Below, in pieces: positions 1-8,536 of a DNA stretch of 46,691 nt. How positions within the stretch are numbered: position 1 is the first letter of the stretch; each line of letters opens with the position of its first letter. The notes beneath the pieces are model-generated. The model searched no databases. It saw only the letters and a program-made list of their open reading frames with translations, and had not been told where the DNA came from. The position numbers and the translations under genes are program-made. This DNA comes from Treponema sp. (GTDB lineage: Bacteria > Spirochaetota > Spirochaetia > Treponematales > Breznakiellaceae): NCBI GenBank assembly GCA_031265435.1, contig JAISCR010000181.1, positions 1 through 46,691 of the forward strand, read 5' to 3'.

Positions 1-222
1 GAAAACGGCACAACAGTATTCCTCACTACCCATTACATTGACGAAGCGGAAAATGTTGATAAACTGTGCATGATACAGCAGGGGAGAATTGTTTTTTCAG
101 GCGCGCCCGCTGAATTGAAAAAATCTCTGGAGGGCGAATCGGCGTCAGCAGAGCTGACGTTGGAGGACGCTTACGTTGGACTTTTAACAAAAGGAGGCCG
201 CGCCTCTGAAGGAAGACGGTGA
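1..222 (+). CDS. ABC transporter ATP-binding protein, C-terminal fragment
   Basis: This is the 3' end of a gene whose start lies before the window. The frame from base 1 encodes 73 residues and contains the switch (H-loop) motif TTHYIDEAENVDKL followed by CMIQQGRIVFSG, which is typical of the end of an ABC-2 exporter nucleotide-binding domain. Walker A, the signature motif and Walker B are missing because the window begins too late. Its TGA stop (220-222) shares one base with the ATG of the permease gene that follows. The pair therefore reads as an ATPase-permease operon, probably a drug, lipid or polysaccharide exporter. The substrate cannot be inferred. Confidence 0.85.
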   Translation, partial: ENGTTVFLTTHYIDEAENVDKLCMIQQGRIVFSGAPAELKKSLEGESASAELTLEDAYVGLLTKGGRASEGRR

Positions 223-1021
223 TGAAAAATAAATTCTTGCGTGAAATTAACGCGGTCATTACGATTGCGATGAGGGATATAACATTCAGCCTGAAATCAC
301 CGGCAAAACTTGTTCAATGCCTCATAATGCCTGTTATGTTTTTAGGGTTATTCGGTGGACAGTTATCACAGAACATGGGAATCAACATGGGTTTTGATTT
401 TAATACCTTTATGCTGGTTGGTATGCTGGTGCAGGGTATGTTTATGATAATGGGGAACGGCATTACCTCGCTGGTGGAAGACCGCATGACCGACTTCACC
501 CAGGAAATCCTCGTAAGTCCCGTTTCCCGGTATTCCATTATTCTGGGGAAAATCGCGGGCGCGGCATATGCGAGTTATATTACCTTTTTCTTTACTATCG
601 GCATCGGTTATGCCATCGGCGCGAGATTAAGCGTTTCGCAGTTTCTTATCCTGCTTGCGTTCTCTCCGCTTATGTGTCTCGCGGCGGGTTCACTCGCCAT
701 TCTATGCGTGGGCTGTGTTCAAAAAGCCGCAACAGCGGGAATTGTCATTATGTCGCTGTCAATGGCGCAGACCTTTCTTTCCGGCGCATTAATTCCGGTG
801 AATCATTCGACCGGCGTCATGGCGGTAGTAAGCCGCCTTTTGCCGATGACCTATTGCGTTGATTTTATGCGGGGCGTGTTTTATTCGGGAGGAACGGAAG
901 GCGCGGCAACCACGCCACGCTTCACGCGCCGCTTTTCAATCTGATTATCATCATCGCGTTTACCGCGCTGTTTCTTGTCGCGGGAACGGCCGGGTTTGTG
1001 CGGGCTGAGAAAAATAAGTAG
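222..1021 (+). pseudogene. ABC-2 type transporter permease, frameshifted near its end
   Basis: The ATG at 222 follows the ATPase stop with a one-base overlap (a GTG at 219 is the alternative). The frame encodes a hydrophobic ABC-2 membrane protein with about six helices and the conserved region EDRMTDFTQEILVSPVSR between the second and third. The original frame stops at 944 after an uncharacteristic Arg/Thr-rich tail. The next frame continues with PLFNLIIIIAFTALFLVAG, a typical final helix, then FVRAEKNK and a TAG stop at 1019-1021. The gene therefore looks whole apart from one indel at about 890-915. It is either a real disabling mutation or a sequence error near the contig end. The neighbouring gene has the same problem, which favours error. 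Confidence 0.75.
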
Positions 1022-1035
1022 GCCGCACGGATTGT

Positions 1036-1567
1036 ATGGCGCGTCATTCTGTTGCCGAAAGTTTTAATCTCTACCGTGAGCGGCTTCTACAATTCATCCG
1101 TTCACGGGTTCGCCTCCTTGAAGACGCGGAAGATATTTTACAGGACGTATTCGGTGAACTTGCCCGCGCTGACGGCGCGGTGAATCCGGTAGAGAACGCC
1201 GCCGCGTGGCTCTACCGCGCCGCCCGTAACAGGATTATCGACCATTATAGGAAAAAGAAGGACGAACCTTTTCCGGTTGTGTATGACGAAGAAGAGGACG
1301 AATATATTTTTGACGAAATTGCGGATATTCTGTACGGCGCGGCGGCAACGCGGTTTGTTTTTGGACGAAATACAAACCGCTCTTGACGAATTGCCGGAAG
1401 AACAGCGGACGGTTTTTGAGCTTACCGAAATCGCGGGAGTCCCGGTAAAAGAAGTCGCGGAAAAAACGCATACCCCGGTAAACACCGTGCTTTCCCGCAA
1501 GCACTATGCGGTGAAACATTTGCGAAAATCTCTCACAGAGTTGTATGCGGATTTGATGCGGGGGTAA
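1036..1567 (+). pseudogene. ECF-type RNA polymerase sigma factor, frameshifted in the middle
   Basis: The ATG at 1036 begins a frame with sigma-70 region 2 features (LYRERLLQFIRSR, then EDAEDILQDVFGEL and AAWLYRAARNRIIDHYR). The frame loses meaning after ADILYGAAA and stops at 1386. In the +1 frame, region 4 follows at once: FLDEIQTALDELPEEQRTVF, then a helix-turn-helix with TPVNTVLSRKHYAVKHLRKSL, ending at 1567. Together they make a normal-length group 4 sigma factor of about 175 residues broken by one indel at about 1340-1365. It starts 14 bases after the permease gene, so the ABC transporter and sigma factor may form one operon. No anti-sigma gene is visible. Sequence error and genuine pseudogene are both possible. 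Confidence 0.75.
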
Positions 1568-1770
1568 GCAGACGCTATCCGAGGCGTTCTACGGGACATT
1601 AAAGTAGACAGAATAAACATTATGGATAGTAAAATATATCCGATTCAGGTCGAATATAAGGAGCATAAAGTGATACTTTCCTTCTACTTTTTTACTTCTT
1701 CGACGTTGCGGTTGGTTCATTCATGTCTTAAATTTTTCGTACATCCAATGATGTCAGGTAAGTTAAGAGC
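1568..1770. other. Intergenic stretch between convergent genes
   Basis: This 203-bp gap separates the broken sigma factor (+) from the lipoprotein gene (-). I see no convincing terminator hairpin, tRNA or repeat. A short open frame begins at an ATG at 1622 but lacks a ribosome binding site and runs into the antisense of the lipoprotein gene, so it is not called. Confidence 0.5.
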
Positions 1771-2517
1771 TTACGGATTCGGCAAGGCAAAAATACCTAC
1801 AAAAGTCGGAGCGCTGTAGATGGGAGTAAAGTTGGAATCAATTCCGGTAACAACAATGTACATGGCGGCATAGGTAAAACGGGAACCGCTTATACCGGTT
1901 CTGTTCGCCACATCGGCATTTACCGTGGACGAAACATTTGAACTGGAATTGAGTTCTGAAGTATTAAGAAAATAACGGTTGGGAACGGGATTAAAACTCC
2001 CCTCCCCTGTTGATCGGTGGAGAGTATAGGAACTGCCGTCTATGCTCAGGAAAGGCCGTACACCAACCGGAAAATCTATGATCAGCGTTTGTCCCATGAT
2101 CTCGTTTGACAGAACATTATCTATATTTGCATTTTCCAATTCGAGTCTGTAAAAATTACGGCCTTTGAAAAGTGAACCGGTAGTAGCGGATACGGTAGTA
2201 TCGCTCTGTGTGTAGGGTTCGATGGCGAAGTAATCGGAAGAAAGATACGGATTGATGGAGCTCAGAGAGGCCTGGGAAGTTTGAATGGTTCCCGATTCCT
2301 GGTTTCCGGAAATATAGAGCCGGTAGAAAATGGTAAAGTTGGTAAAGTAATAATATTCGTCACTCAGGCTTGGAAGCTGAATGGTTGCGCGGTTATTCAG
2401 GGTAACCTGAATGTTTCCCTGCGGCACGGAATAGAGAAAATAATAATCCTCTATTCCACAGGAAGAAAGGAGAAGCGCAAGAATGAAAAAAAAGAAAGAA
2501 AAGGCTTTCCTTCTCAT
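1771..2517 (-). CDS. Predicted lipoprotein, spirochaete-type, function unknown
   Basis: The protein has 248 residues. The start MRRKAFSFFFFILALLL gives a short charged N-terminus, a hydrophobic core and a lipobox ending LLSSC. It should therefore be processed by signal peptidase II and anchored by a lipidated cysteine. The rest is rich in Ser, Thr, Tyr and Asn with alternating hydrophobic residues, as in exported beta-rich proteins. No catalytic motif or named family was recognised. The ATG shares one base with the TAA of the TPR gene upstream, so the two are probably co-translated. It is the last gene of the leftward block that starts near recA. An in-frame start 63 bases upstream exists, but it would bury the signal peptide. 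Confidence 0.8.
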   Translation of the reverse strand: MRRKAFSFFFFILALLLSSCGIEDYYFLYSVPQGNIQVTLNNRATIQLPSLSDEYYYFTNFTIFYRLYISGNQESGTIQTSQASLSSINPYLSSDYFAIEPYTQSDTTVSATTGSLFKGRNFYRLELENANIDNVLSNEIMGQTLIIDFPVGVRPFLSIDGSSYTLHRSTGEGSFNPVPNRYFLNTSELNSSSNVSSTVNADVANRTGISGSRFTYAAMYIVVTGIDSNFTPIYSAPTFVGIFALPNP

Positions 2518-3188
2518 TATTTTTCCAAAACAACAATCCGGCTCCGGGCAAGATTTGTCCAGACCGGATCCTGGGGCCACCTGCTGACCAGGCTGCGGTA
2601 AGATTCAAGCGCCGCTGTTTTTTCATTCCGTCCTTCCTGAAGCCTCCCGATGGAAAACTGGGCCCTGGCGGCGACAGGAAAATGATCGGAAAGGGCAAGG
2701 CTTTCATTGTAAAATTGTATTGCTTCATCAATATTGTTCTGTTCTTCCGCCGCAACCGCGGCATTATACCATGCCGCGGGGGCAAGATAAGTTTTTGCGG
2801 CGGCGTTTGCCGCGTTGACCCAGGAGGCCTGAGCATCGGGCCACTCTTTCCGGTCGGCATGAATGTTCGCCGCAATATTCCATGCCTGGGCATGCGCGTA
2901 GCCTGAAGCCTTTCCCGCAAATTCCTTTACATCGGAAAGCAGTGTATCTATCTCATCCTTCTTTTCTTCGGAAGTAATGTCAAAACGGAGAACTTCATAA
3001 CGGCGGCTGAGTTCTTCTACCGCACTAAAAGATTTATTGCGGAGATTGTCCCGAATGGCAAAGGCCGCGATAAAGCCGGCAATGACAATAACCACAAGAC
3101 CCGCAAAGGCCGCAATAAACTTCCGGTTTTTTTGAATAAATTGCTCGATCTGTTCCTGTGTTCCGTGTTTTTCATTTACATCAGACAT
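2517..3188 (-). CDS. Membrane-anchored tetratricopeptide-repeat protein
   Basis: The protein has 223 residues. The start MSDVNEKH is preceded by AAGGAG seven bases away; an upstream in-frame start is ignored because it overlaps the regulator gene. Residues about 24-44 form one transmembrane helix, and the short N-terminus is cytoplasmic. The remainder, outside the membrane, is helical with TPR-like units such as AWYNAAVAAEEQNNIDEAIQ and ARAQFSIGRLQEGRNEKTAA. The architecture resembles YfgM-type proteins, an N-terminal anchor followed by a TPR domain, which assist protein export in other bacteria. That link is only structural analogy. It sits between the sigma-54 activator and a lipoprotein gene. 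Confidence 0.8.
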   Translation of the reverse strand: MSDVNEKHGTQEQIEQFIQKNRKFIAAFAGLVVIVIAGFIAAFAIRDNLRNKSFSAVEELSRRYEVLRFDITSEEKKDEIDTLLSDVKEFAGKASGYAHAQAWNIAANIHADRKEWPDAQASWVNAANAAAKTYLAPAAWYNAAVAAEEQNNIDEAIQFYNESLALSDHFPVAARAQFSIGRLQEGRNEKTAALESYRSLVSRWPQDPVWTNLARSRIVVLEK

Positions 3189-3199
3189 TAAATTCTCCT

Positions 3200-4714
3200 T
3201 CATTCTTCCGGATGATTGATATCCAGTTCCTTTATCAGCCTTGAAAGATAGGTACGCTGGATATCCAGCGCCCTGGCCGCTTCGGTTTGATTCCACTTGT
3301 TTTCTTCCAATATCTTCCTGATGAAGTGGGCCTTAAACACATTGATTGCGTTTTTTAAGTCCCGGCTTCCGGTTTCCGGTTCGGAAATAACAGGGCCGTT
3401 CTTGAGCAGGAGATCTTCCCCCTGAATCCATTTATTCCGGCTGATCACACAGGCCCGTTCAACACAGTTTTCCAACTCCCGGATATTTCCCGGCCAACTG
3501 CAGGAAAGCATTGCCTCCATCGCTTCGTTGGAGAAACCTTCAAACTGTTTTTTTGTTTCCCTCATGAATTTTTTAAGAAAAAAGGCTGCCAGCTCAGGAA
3601 TATCCTCAGGCCGCTGTCTGAGGGGCGGGATGTAGATGGGAAGTACATTGAGCCTGTAGTAGAGATCGCTCCGGAATTCCCCCTGCTCTATCAAGGCTTC
3701 AATATCCTTGTTTGTAGCCGCCAGGATCCGCACATTGACGGTGATTGTGGTATCGGCGCCCACTTTTTCAAAGCTTCTCTCCTGAATAACCCTGAGCAGC
3801 TTTGCCTGAAGAGACAGGGGCAAATCCCCAATCTCATCCAGAAAGATCGTCCCGCCGTCGGCCAGTTCAAAACGGCCCTGCCGGTTGGAAATAGCATTGG
3901 TAAAGGCTCCCTTGACGTGGCCGAAGAGTTCACTCTCCAGAAGGCCCTCGGGCAGGGCCGCGCAGTTTACCCGGATAAAAGGCTTCCGGCTCCGCTGACT
4001 CTTCTGGTGTATCTGTTCGGCAAAGATCTCCTTCCCTACTCCGCTTTCCCCCAGGAGCAGTACCGAAGAATCCGTCTTTGCGACCCTTTCGATAATGTCA
4101 AGCTTTTCAAGAATCACAGGACTCTTTGCAATGAGGGTGTGATAGCCCTGATCGGTATTGATCCTGTCCTGCAGGAACTGCAATTCATTGCGGGCCTGTT
4201 CAAAACTCCGGGCATTGATAATGGCCAGGGCAGCCTGATTGGAAAAAATTTCAAGCCATTCAAGATCATCCTGACTAAAATTTTTTCCGTCTTTTTTATT
4301 TATCAATTCAATGACACCGATACATTGATCCTTGATCCGCATGGGAACTGCCAGCATTGTTTTTGCGGGATAGTCGATCTGCCTGGAAATTTCCCGGAGA
4401 TGACGCTTGTCGTTGGCCACATCATTGACGATTATGGCTTTATTGTGCTGGGCTACCCAGCCGGCAATTCCCTCTCCCGGCTTGAGGGTAAAACGTTTTA
4501 CATCAGAACCTTTGGTACCCAGCGCTATTTCAAAGTATAACTCCCGGCCTTCCTTGTTCATAAGGAGCAGGCTGGAAGCCTCTCCCTCACAAAGCCGTGT
4601 TGCCGATTCAAGAATCCGGGTCAAAAGAATATGGACATCCTCATAGTTCGAATTTATGAGTGTGTTAATCTCAATAAGAGTATTAAATTTCTGTACATCG
4701 ATCTTAGACAGCAT
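3200..4714 (-). CDS. Sigma-54-dependent transcriptional activator with GAF sensor domain
   Basis: The protein has 504 residues and three parts. A GAF domain (about 15-170) contains SSLLLMNKEGRELYFEIALG and GEGIAGWVAQHNKAIIVNDV. A sigma-54-interacting AAA+ domain has Walker A GESGVGKE (222-229), the sigma-54 contact loop GAFTNA (269-274) and Walker B TIFLDE. A Fis-type helix-turn-helix lies at the end (NQTEAARALDIQRTYLSRLI). There is no receiver domain, so the signal is presumably sensed by the GAF domain, as in NifA or FhlA. The contact loop differs from the canonical GAFTGA by Gly to Asn. The gene lies 14 bases after cmk-rpsA and before a TPR protein. Its target genes cannot be told from this window, and I found no convincing -24/-12 promoter. 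Confidence 0.92.
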   Translation of the reverse strand: MLSKIDVQKFNTLIEINTLINSNYEDVHILLTRILESATRLCEGEASSLLLMNKEGRELYFEIALGTKGSDVKRFTLKPGEGIAGWVAQHNKAIIVNDVANDKRHLREISRQIDYPAKTMLAVPMRIKDQCIGVIELINKKDGKNFSQDDLEWLEIFSNQAALAIINARSFEQARNELQFLQDRINTDQGYHTLIAKSPVILEKLDIIERVAKTDSSVLLLGESGVGKEIFAEQIHQKSQRSRKPFIRVNCAALPEGLLESELFGHVKGAFTNAISNRQGRFELADGGTIFLDEIGDLPLSLQAKLLRVIQERSFEKVGADTTITVNVRILAATNKDIEALIEQGEFRSDLYYRLNVLPIYIPPLRQRPEDIPELAAFFLKKFMRETKKQFEGFSNEAMEAMLSCSWPGNIRELENCVERACVISRNKWIQGEDLLLKNGPVISEPETGSRDLKNAINVFKAHFIRKILEENKWNQTEAARALDIQRTYLSRLIKELDINHPEE

Positions 4715-4728
4715 ACAAGCCGCGGCAC

Positions 4729-7209
4729 TTATTCGGCAACGCCGCCCTTATCAGTTCCCTCGTTCTCATTCTTGTTCCTTTCAGGAGAAGCTGCCCGGCC
4801 TTTGGTCTCGGCAGAAGAATCCGACTTGGACTTCAGGAAATCCCCCAGGGTAAAGGCCGACCCGTCAGACTCTTCTCCTGCCATATAGCGGGAAATTTCA
4901 TCACGCTGTACCTTTTTCTGGTAATCCCGAATGGAGAAGGCAACCTTCTGTTTTTCAGGCTGCAGTTCCAAAACCACTGCCTTGATCTTGTCCCCGATCT
5001 GGTACTTCTTGAGCGCGTCATCGGGATTATCATCCCGGTTTTCCACCAGGTTTGTCTTATGAATAAGCCCTTCGATGCCGCCGGGAACACGGACAAATAT
5101 TCCAAAATCGGTAATCGAAGAAACTTCCCCTTCCACCATTGTTCCGGGTTTATAGGCCTCCGCAAAGCTCTTCCAGGGATCTTCGGTAAGCTGTTTGATA
5201 CCCAGCCTGATATTGTGGGCTTCCGGTTCGGCGCTGATAACCATGATCTCCAGTTCCTGGCCCGCAGTTAATTCGCTGCCCGGATGTTTGACTTTCTTCG
5301 TCCAGGAAATATCGTCGGCATGGAGGAAACCGTCTATTCCCTCTTCCAGTTCTATATAAGCCCCCGCATTGGTGATCTTTACCACCTTGCGGGTAAGCCT
5401 GGTGCCTACAGGATACTTCTCCTCCACATCACTCCAGGGATTCGAGGTAACCTGCTTGAGGCCCAGGGAAACCCGGCCGGCCTGGAGATCGTAACCGAGG
5501 ATCATGCACTCAACTTCGTCGCCGATGGAAAGAAGATCGCCGGGTTTCTGGATCTTCTTGACCCAGGAGAACTCGGAAATATGGGCAAGCCCTTCGATGC
5601 CTTCTTCAAGCTCTATAAAGGCGCCAAAATCGGTTAACTTGGTAACCCTTCCCTTGACGATATCATTGACATGGTACTTATCCTCGAAATGCACCCAGGG
5701 ATCATCACTAAAATGCTTGAGGGAAAGATTGATCCGTTTCTCCTGCTTGTCGACGCGGATCACCTTGAGATGAATTTCCTGACCTTTCTTTACAAAGTCT
5801 TTGGGCCGGGTGACATGGCCCCAACTCATATCGTTGATATGGAGAAGCCCGTCAAAGCCTCCCAGATCGACAAAGGCGCCGAAGGAGGTAAAGCTCTTGA
5901 TCGTCCCGGTTACATCTGCGCCAATGGGGGTATTTTCAAAGAAATCGTTCCGTTTGCGTTCAATTTCTTCTTCCAGCCACTTGCGGCGGTTTACCACCAC
6001 ATTGACTTTCCCGTCCGAATAGAGCCGTTCCACATAGAATTCGGCCTTTAGGTCGAGCAGCTTTTCCGGTTTTTCTACCCTGATAACGTCGGACTGGCTT
6101 ATGGGGAGAAAAGCCCTGACTCCGCCGCCGAGATTCACATCGTATCCGCCCTTGACGCGCTTTTCGATAAGCCCTTCAACCATGGTATGATCCTGGAAAG
6201 CCTGGCGGAGGTTCTTCCAGAAGATCTTTACATCCGCTTTCTGCTTGGAAACGATGACTTCACCGTATTTATTCTCTTTGGTAACGAGGATTACCGAGAC
6301 GGTATCCCCGATTTTTGGAATTTCAGTGAATTCCCCTATAGGGATCTTTCCTTCGGATTTATAACCCACATCGATAAAGACCTGATCGGGAGTCACCTGA
6401 ATGACTACACCGTCAACGAGCTGCCCTTCTTCGAGGGATTCAAGAGTTTTTAAGTATTCTTCCTGTAATTGTGTCTGGATATTGTCGGCAGGGGTCTTCG
6501 GCTCATCCTTTTGAGTAATATCCGGTTCCACATCCTTCTCAGCCATTGTTGTTCCTTCCATCATTATTTTCTCTACTAATCTGTCATAAACTTGTTGGAT
6601 GGTCAAGTCCGAAGTATCCAAATAGTCAACCCCGGGAACCAGAATCAGACTCCCCTCTTCCTTGTTCCTGTCAAGCCTGTCACGCTCTTCAATGCCGGAA
6701 CGGATCTCCTCAAGACTGAGCCTGGAAACTCCCTGATCATGACGGCGTTTAGCCCGCGCTTCCACCGAAGCATCCAGGTAAAAGCGGTATTCCGCATGGG
6801 GAAAAACCACGGTGGTCATGTCCCTCCCCTCCACCACCGCGTTGAATCCTGCGGCAAGGCGCCGGATGATGTCATTTACCGCATGTCTCACCGGCACAAT
6901 GGCGGAAAGCGGCGATACCAGGGCGTCTACTTCGTCACTGTGAAGCAGGGATTCTACGTTTTCCCCGTCCAGCAGGAGTTCTCCGTCCCGGTATTCAATT
7001 TTCGTTTCGCCGGCATAGGCCGCCGCGGCTTCGGCATCTTCAATTTTTATGCCCCGGCGCATACAGCCCAGGGTTATGGCCCGGTAGAGATTGCCGGAGT
7101 TGATATAGGTAAAGGCTTCATTTTTCGGAGGAATACGCAGCCTCCGGGCAAGCATTTCGGCGATGCTGCTTTTCCCGGAGCCCGCAGGCCCATCAATCGC
7201 TATCACCAT
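4729..7209 (-). CDS. cmk-rpsA: Cytidylate kinase fused to 30S ribosomal protein S1
   Basis: The protein has 826 residues. Residues 1 to about 225 are a CMP/dCMP kinase, with P-loop GPAGSGKSS (7-15), GRDMTTVVFPHAEYRFYLDA and ASVEARAKRRHDQG. A linker rich in acidic residues follows, then six S1 repeats (for example VTGTIKSFTSFGAFVDLGGF and VKGRVTKLTDFGAFIELEEG). The last repeat is the weakest. S1 helps mRNA bind the 30S subunit, and Cmk makes CDP for nucleic acid synthesis. In many bacteria the two genes are neighbours; I recall the fusion from Treponema genomes. The ATG at 7209 lies inside the last codons of the pseudouridine synthase gene (7-base overlap). A separate start for S1 near MMEGTTMAEKD is possible but unproven. 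Confidence 0.93.
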   Translation of the reverse strand: MVIAIDGPAGSGKSSIAEMLARRLRIPPKNEAFTYINSGNLYRAITLGCMRRGIKIEDAEAAAAYAGETKIEYRDGELLLDGENVESLLHSDEVDALVSPLSAIVPVRHAVNDIIRRLAAGFNAVVEGRDMTTVVFPHAEYRFYLDASVEARAKRRHDQGVSRLSLEEIRSGIEERDRLDRNKEEGSLILVPGVDYLDTSDLTIQQVYDRLVEKIMMEGTTMAEKDVEPDITQKDEPKTPADNIQTQLQEEYLKTLESLEEGQLVDGVVIQVTPDQVFIDVGYKSEGKIPIGEFTEIPKIGDTVSVILVTKENKYGEVIVSKQKADVKIFWKNLRQAFQDHTMVEGLIEKRVKGGYDVNLGGGVRAFLPISQSDVIRVEKPEKLLDLKAEFYVERLYSDGKVNVVVNRRKWLEEEIERKRNDFFENTPIGADVTGTIKSFTSFGAFVDLGGFDGLLHINDMSWGHVTRPKDFVKKGQEIHLKVIRVDKQEKRINLSLKHFSDDPWVHFEDKYHVNDIVKGRVTKLTDFGAFIELEEGIEGLAHISEFSWVKKIQKPGDLLSIGDEVECMILGYDLQAGRVSLGLKQVTSNPWSDVEEKYPVGTRLTRKVVKITNAGAYIELEEGIDGFLHADDISWTKKVKHPGSELTAGQELEIMVISAEPEAHNIRLGIKQLTEDPWKSFAEAYKPGTMVEGEVSSITDFGIFVRVPGGIEGLIHKTNLVENRDDNPDDALKKYQIGDKIKAVVLELQPEKQKVAFSIRDYQKKVQRDEISRYMAGEESDGSAFTLGDFLKSKSDSSAETKGRAASPERNKNENEGTDKGGVAE

Positions 7210-7949
7210 ACCGCAGCTCCTTTTCCCAATTCTTTCAATTCCTTTTCCGTGAGAGGCCGGGAACAACCTTCGGCAAGATCCTCCAGCAGTACCGGCCCTA
7301 TGCGTATACGGCAGAGCTTTTCCGGATGCAGATGAAAATGGGAAAAAACCCGCCGTATCTCCCGGTTTTTCCCCTCAATAAGGACAATACGCAGGCTTCT
7401 CCAGCTTGTTCTTTCAACTTCCAGGGCTTTGTAAAAAATTCCTTCCACCTCAATCCCCTTTGAAAACGCCTCAAGCGCCTGGTCGGGTATGGAGCCGGAA
7501 GCCTCCACCAGGTATTCTTTTTCTATCTCCGCCGAAGGGTGGGACACACGGGCGGTAAAATCTCCGTCATTGGTAAAGATGATAAGCCCGGAAGAACGAA
7601 AATCCAGACGGCCCACACTGAAAAGCCGTTCTCCACTATCCCTGGGCAGGAGATCCGACGCCAAAGGACGGTTCTGGGGATCAAAGGAACTGCATATATA
7701 GCCGGGAGGCTTATGAAGGACCAGATAAAAACGGCGTTTTTCAAGTGTCACAGGCCGGCCGTCCAGCAATACCTGATCCCTGGAAGGATCTACCTTTTCC
7801 CCCAGTACCGTAACAGTTTTTCCGTTAACACTTACCCTTCCGGCAAGAATAATTGCCTCTGAAGAACGCCTGCTGGCTACACCCGCATGGGCAAGGTACA
7901 CCTGGAGCCGGAGGCTCGATTGAAGATTAGGCTTCTCCGACAAGTTCAA
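7203..7949 (-). CDS. rluB: 23S rRNA pseudouridine synthase, RluB family
   Basis: The protein has 248 residues. An S4 RNA-binding domain is at the N-terminus (RLQVYLAHAGVASRRSSEA, then GRVSVNGKTV). The catalytic domain has the RsuA/RluB/RluE/RluF motif VGRLDFRSSGLIIFTNDGD, with the catalytic Asp in RLD, and the C-terminal motif EGKNREIRRVF. Members isomerise a single uridine in rRNA; RluB acts on helix 89-90 of 23S rRNA. The likely start is a TTG at 7949, supported by a GGAGAAGGA site just upstream, and it lies inside the end of scpB. Association with scpA/scpB and cmk is common in bacteria and supports the RluB assignment over RsuA. Confidence 0.88.
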   Translation of the reverse strand: MNLSEKPNLQSSLRLQVYLAHAGVASRRSSEAIILAGRVSVNGKTVTVLGEKVDPSRDQVLLDGRPVTLEKRRFYLVLHKPPGYICSSFDPQNRPLASDLLPRDSGERLFSVGRLDFRSSGLIIFTNDGDFTARVSHPSAEIEKEYLVEASGSIPDQALEAFSKGIEVEGIFYKALEVERTSWRSLRIVLIEGKNREIRRVFSHFHLHPEKLCRIRIGPVLLEDLAEGCSRPLTEKELKELGKGAAVW

Positions 7950-8478
7950 ACCGATCCTTCTCCCGATCGCTCAGTTTGGGAAGATCCGCAATACTGCCAA
8001 GATGGAAAAGTTTTAAAAATTCTTTGGTTGTTCCGTACTGAACCGGCTTGCCGGGCACATCTTTCTTGCCCGCTTCCCTGATCAGTTTCCGCTCTATAAG
8101 CAGGTGTATCATGTTATCCGCCGAAACTCCCCGGATTGCTTCAATTTCCGTCCGGGTAATGGGCTGGGAGTAGGCAATTATTGAAAGGGTCTCCATGGCG
8201 GCCCGTGAGAGCCGGTTTTCGTTCCGTTTTCCGTAACGTTCCTTGAGACTGTCCCAGTATTCTTTCTTGGGAGATATCATGACCCCCCCGCCGATATAAC
8301 TGAGTTCCAGCCCCGATTCTTCCCGGGCATAACGGGCATCCAGCAGCTCAATACACTCCTTGACCACCTCTTTTGCAAGGCCGGAATTTCGGCTGACGGA
8401 AGCTTCATCTATAGGATCGGTTTCAAGAAAGAGGATCGCCTCCACCAATGCGGTTTCTTTTTGTAATTGTTCGCTCAC
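7927..8478 (-). CDS. scpB: Segregation and condensation protein B
   Basis: The protein has 183 residues from a GTG start at 8478, preceded by GGGATAG. A longer frame to 8571 would overlap scpA and add residues unlike the family. Two winged-helix domains are visible. Typical ScpB signatures are ALVEAILFLETDPI near the start, ETLSIIAYSQPITRTEIEAIRGV in the middle (described here in parts: ETLSIIAYSQPIT, then RTEIEAIRGVS), and LIREAGKKDVPGKPVQYGTT near the end. ScpB forms a dimer that bridges the ScpA kleisin and the SMC ATPase in chromosome condensation. It follows scpA by about 58 bases and overlaps the rluB-type gene. Cytoplasmic, nucleoid-associated. Confidence 0.9.
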   Translation of the reverse strand: MSEQLQKETALVEAILFLETDPIDEASVSRNSGLAKEVVKECIELLDARYAREESGLELSYIGGGVMISPKKEYWDSLKERYGKRNENRLSRAAMETLSIIAYSQPITRTEIEAIRGVSADNMIHLLIERKLIREAGKKDVPGKPVQYGTTKEFLKLFHLGSIADLPKLSDREKDRFELVGEA

Positions 8479-8536
8479 TTCTATCCCTTTGAGGCCAGGC
8501 TTAAAATTGAACCGGGTACCCCTCTTGAAACGATTT

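Noticed and set aside
1622-1819. 65-codon open frame starting MDSKIYPIQVEYKEHK
   Set aside because: No ribosome site, no recognisable family, and its end is antisense to the lipoprotein gene.
3200-4714. Identifying the activator as NifA
   Set aside because: The GAF-AAA-Fis layout fits NifA but also many other activators, and no nitrogen-fixation gene is near.
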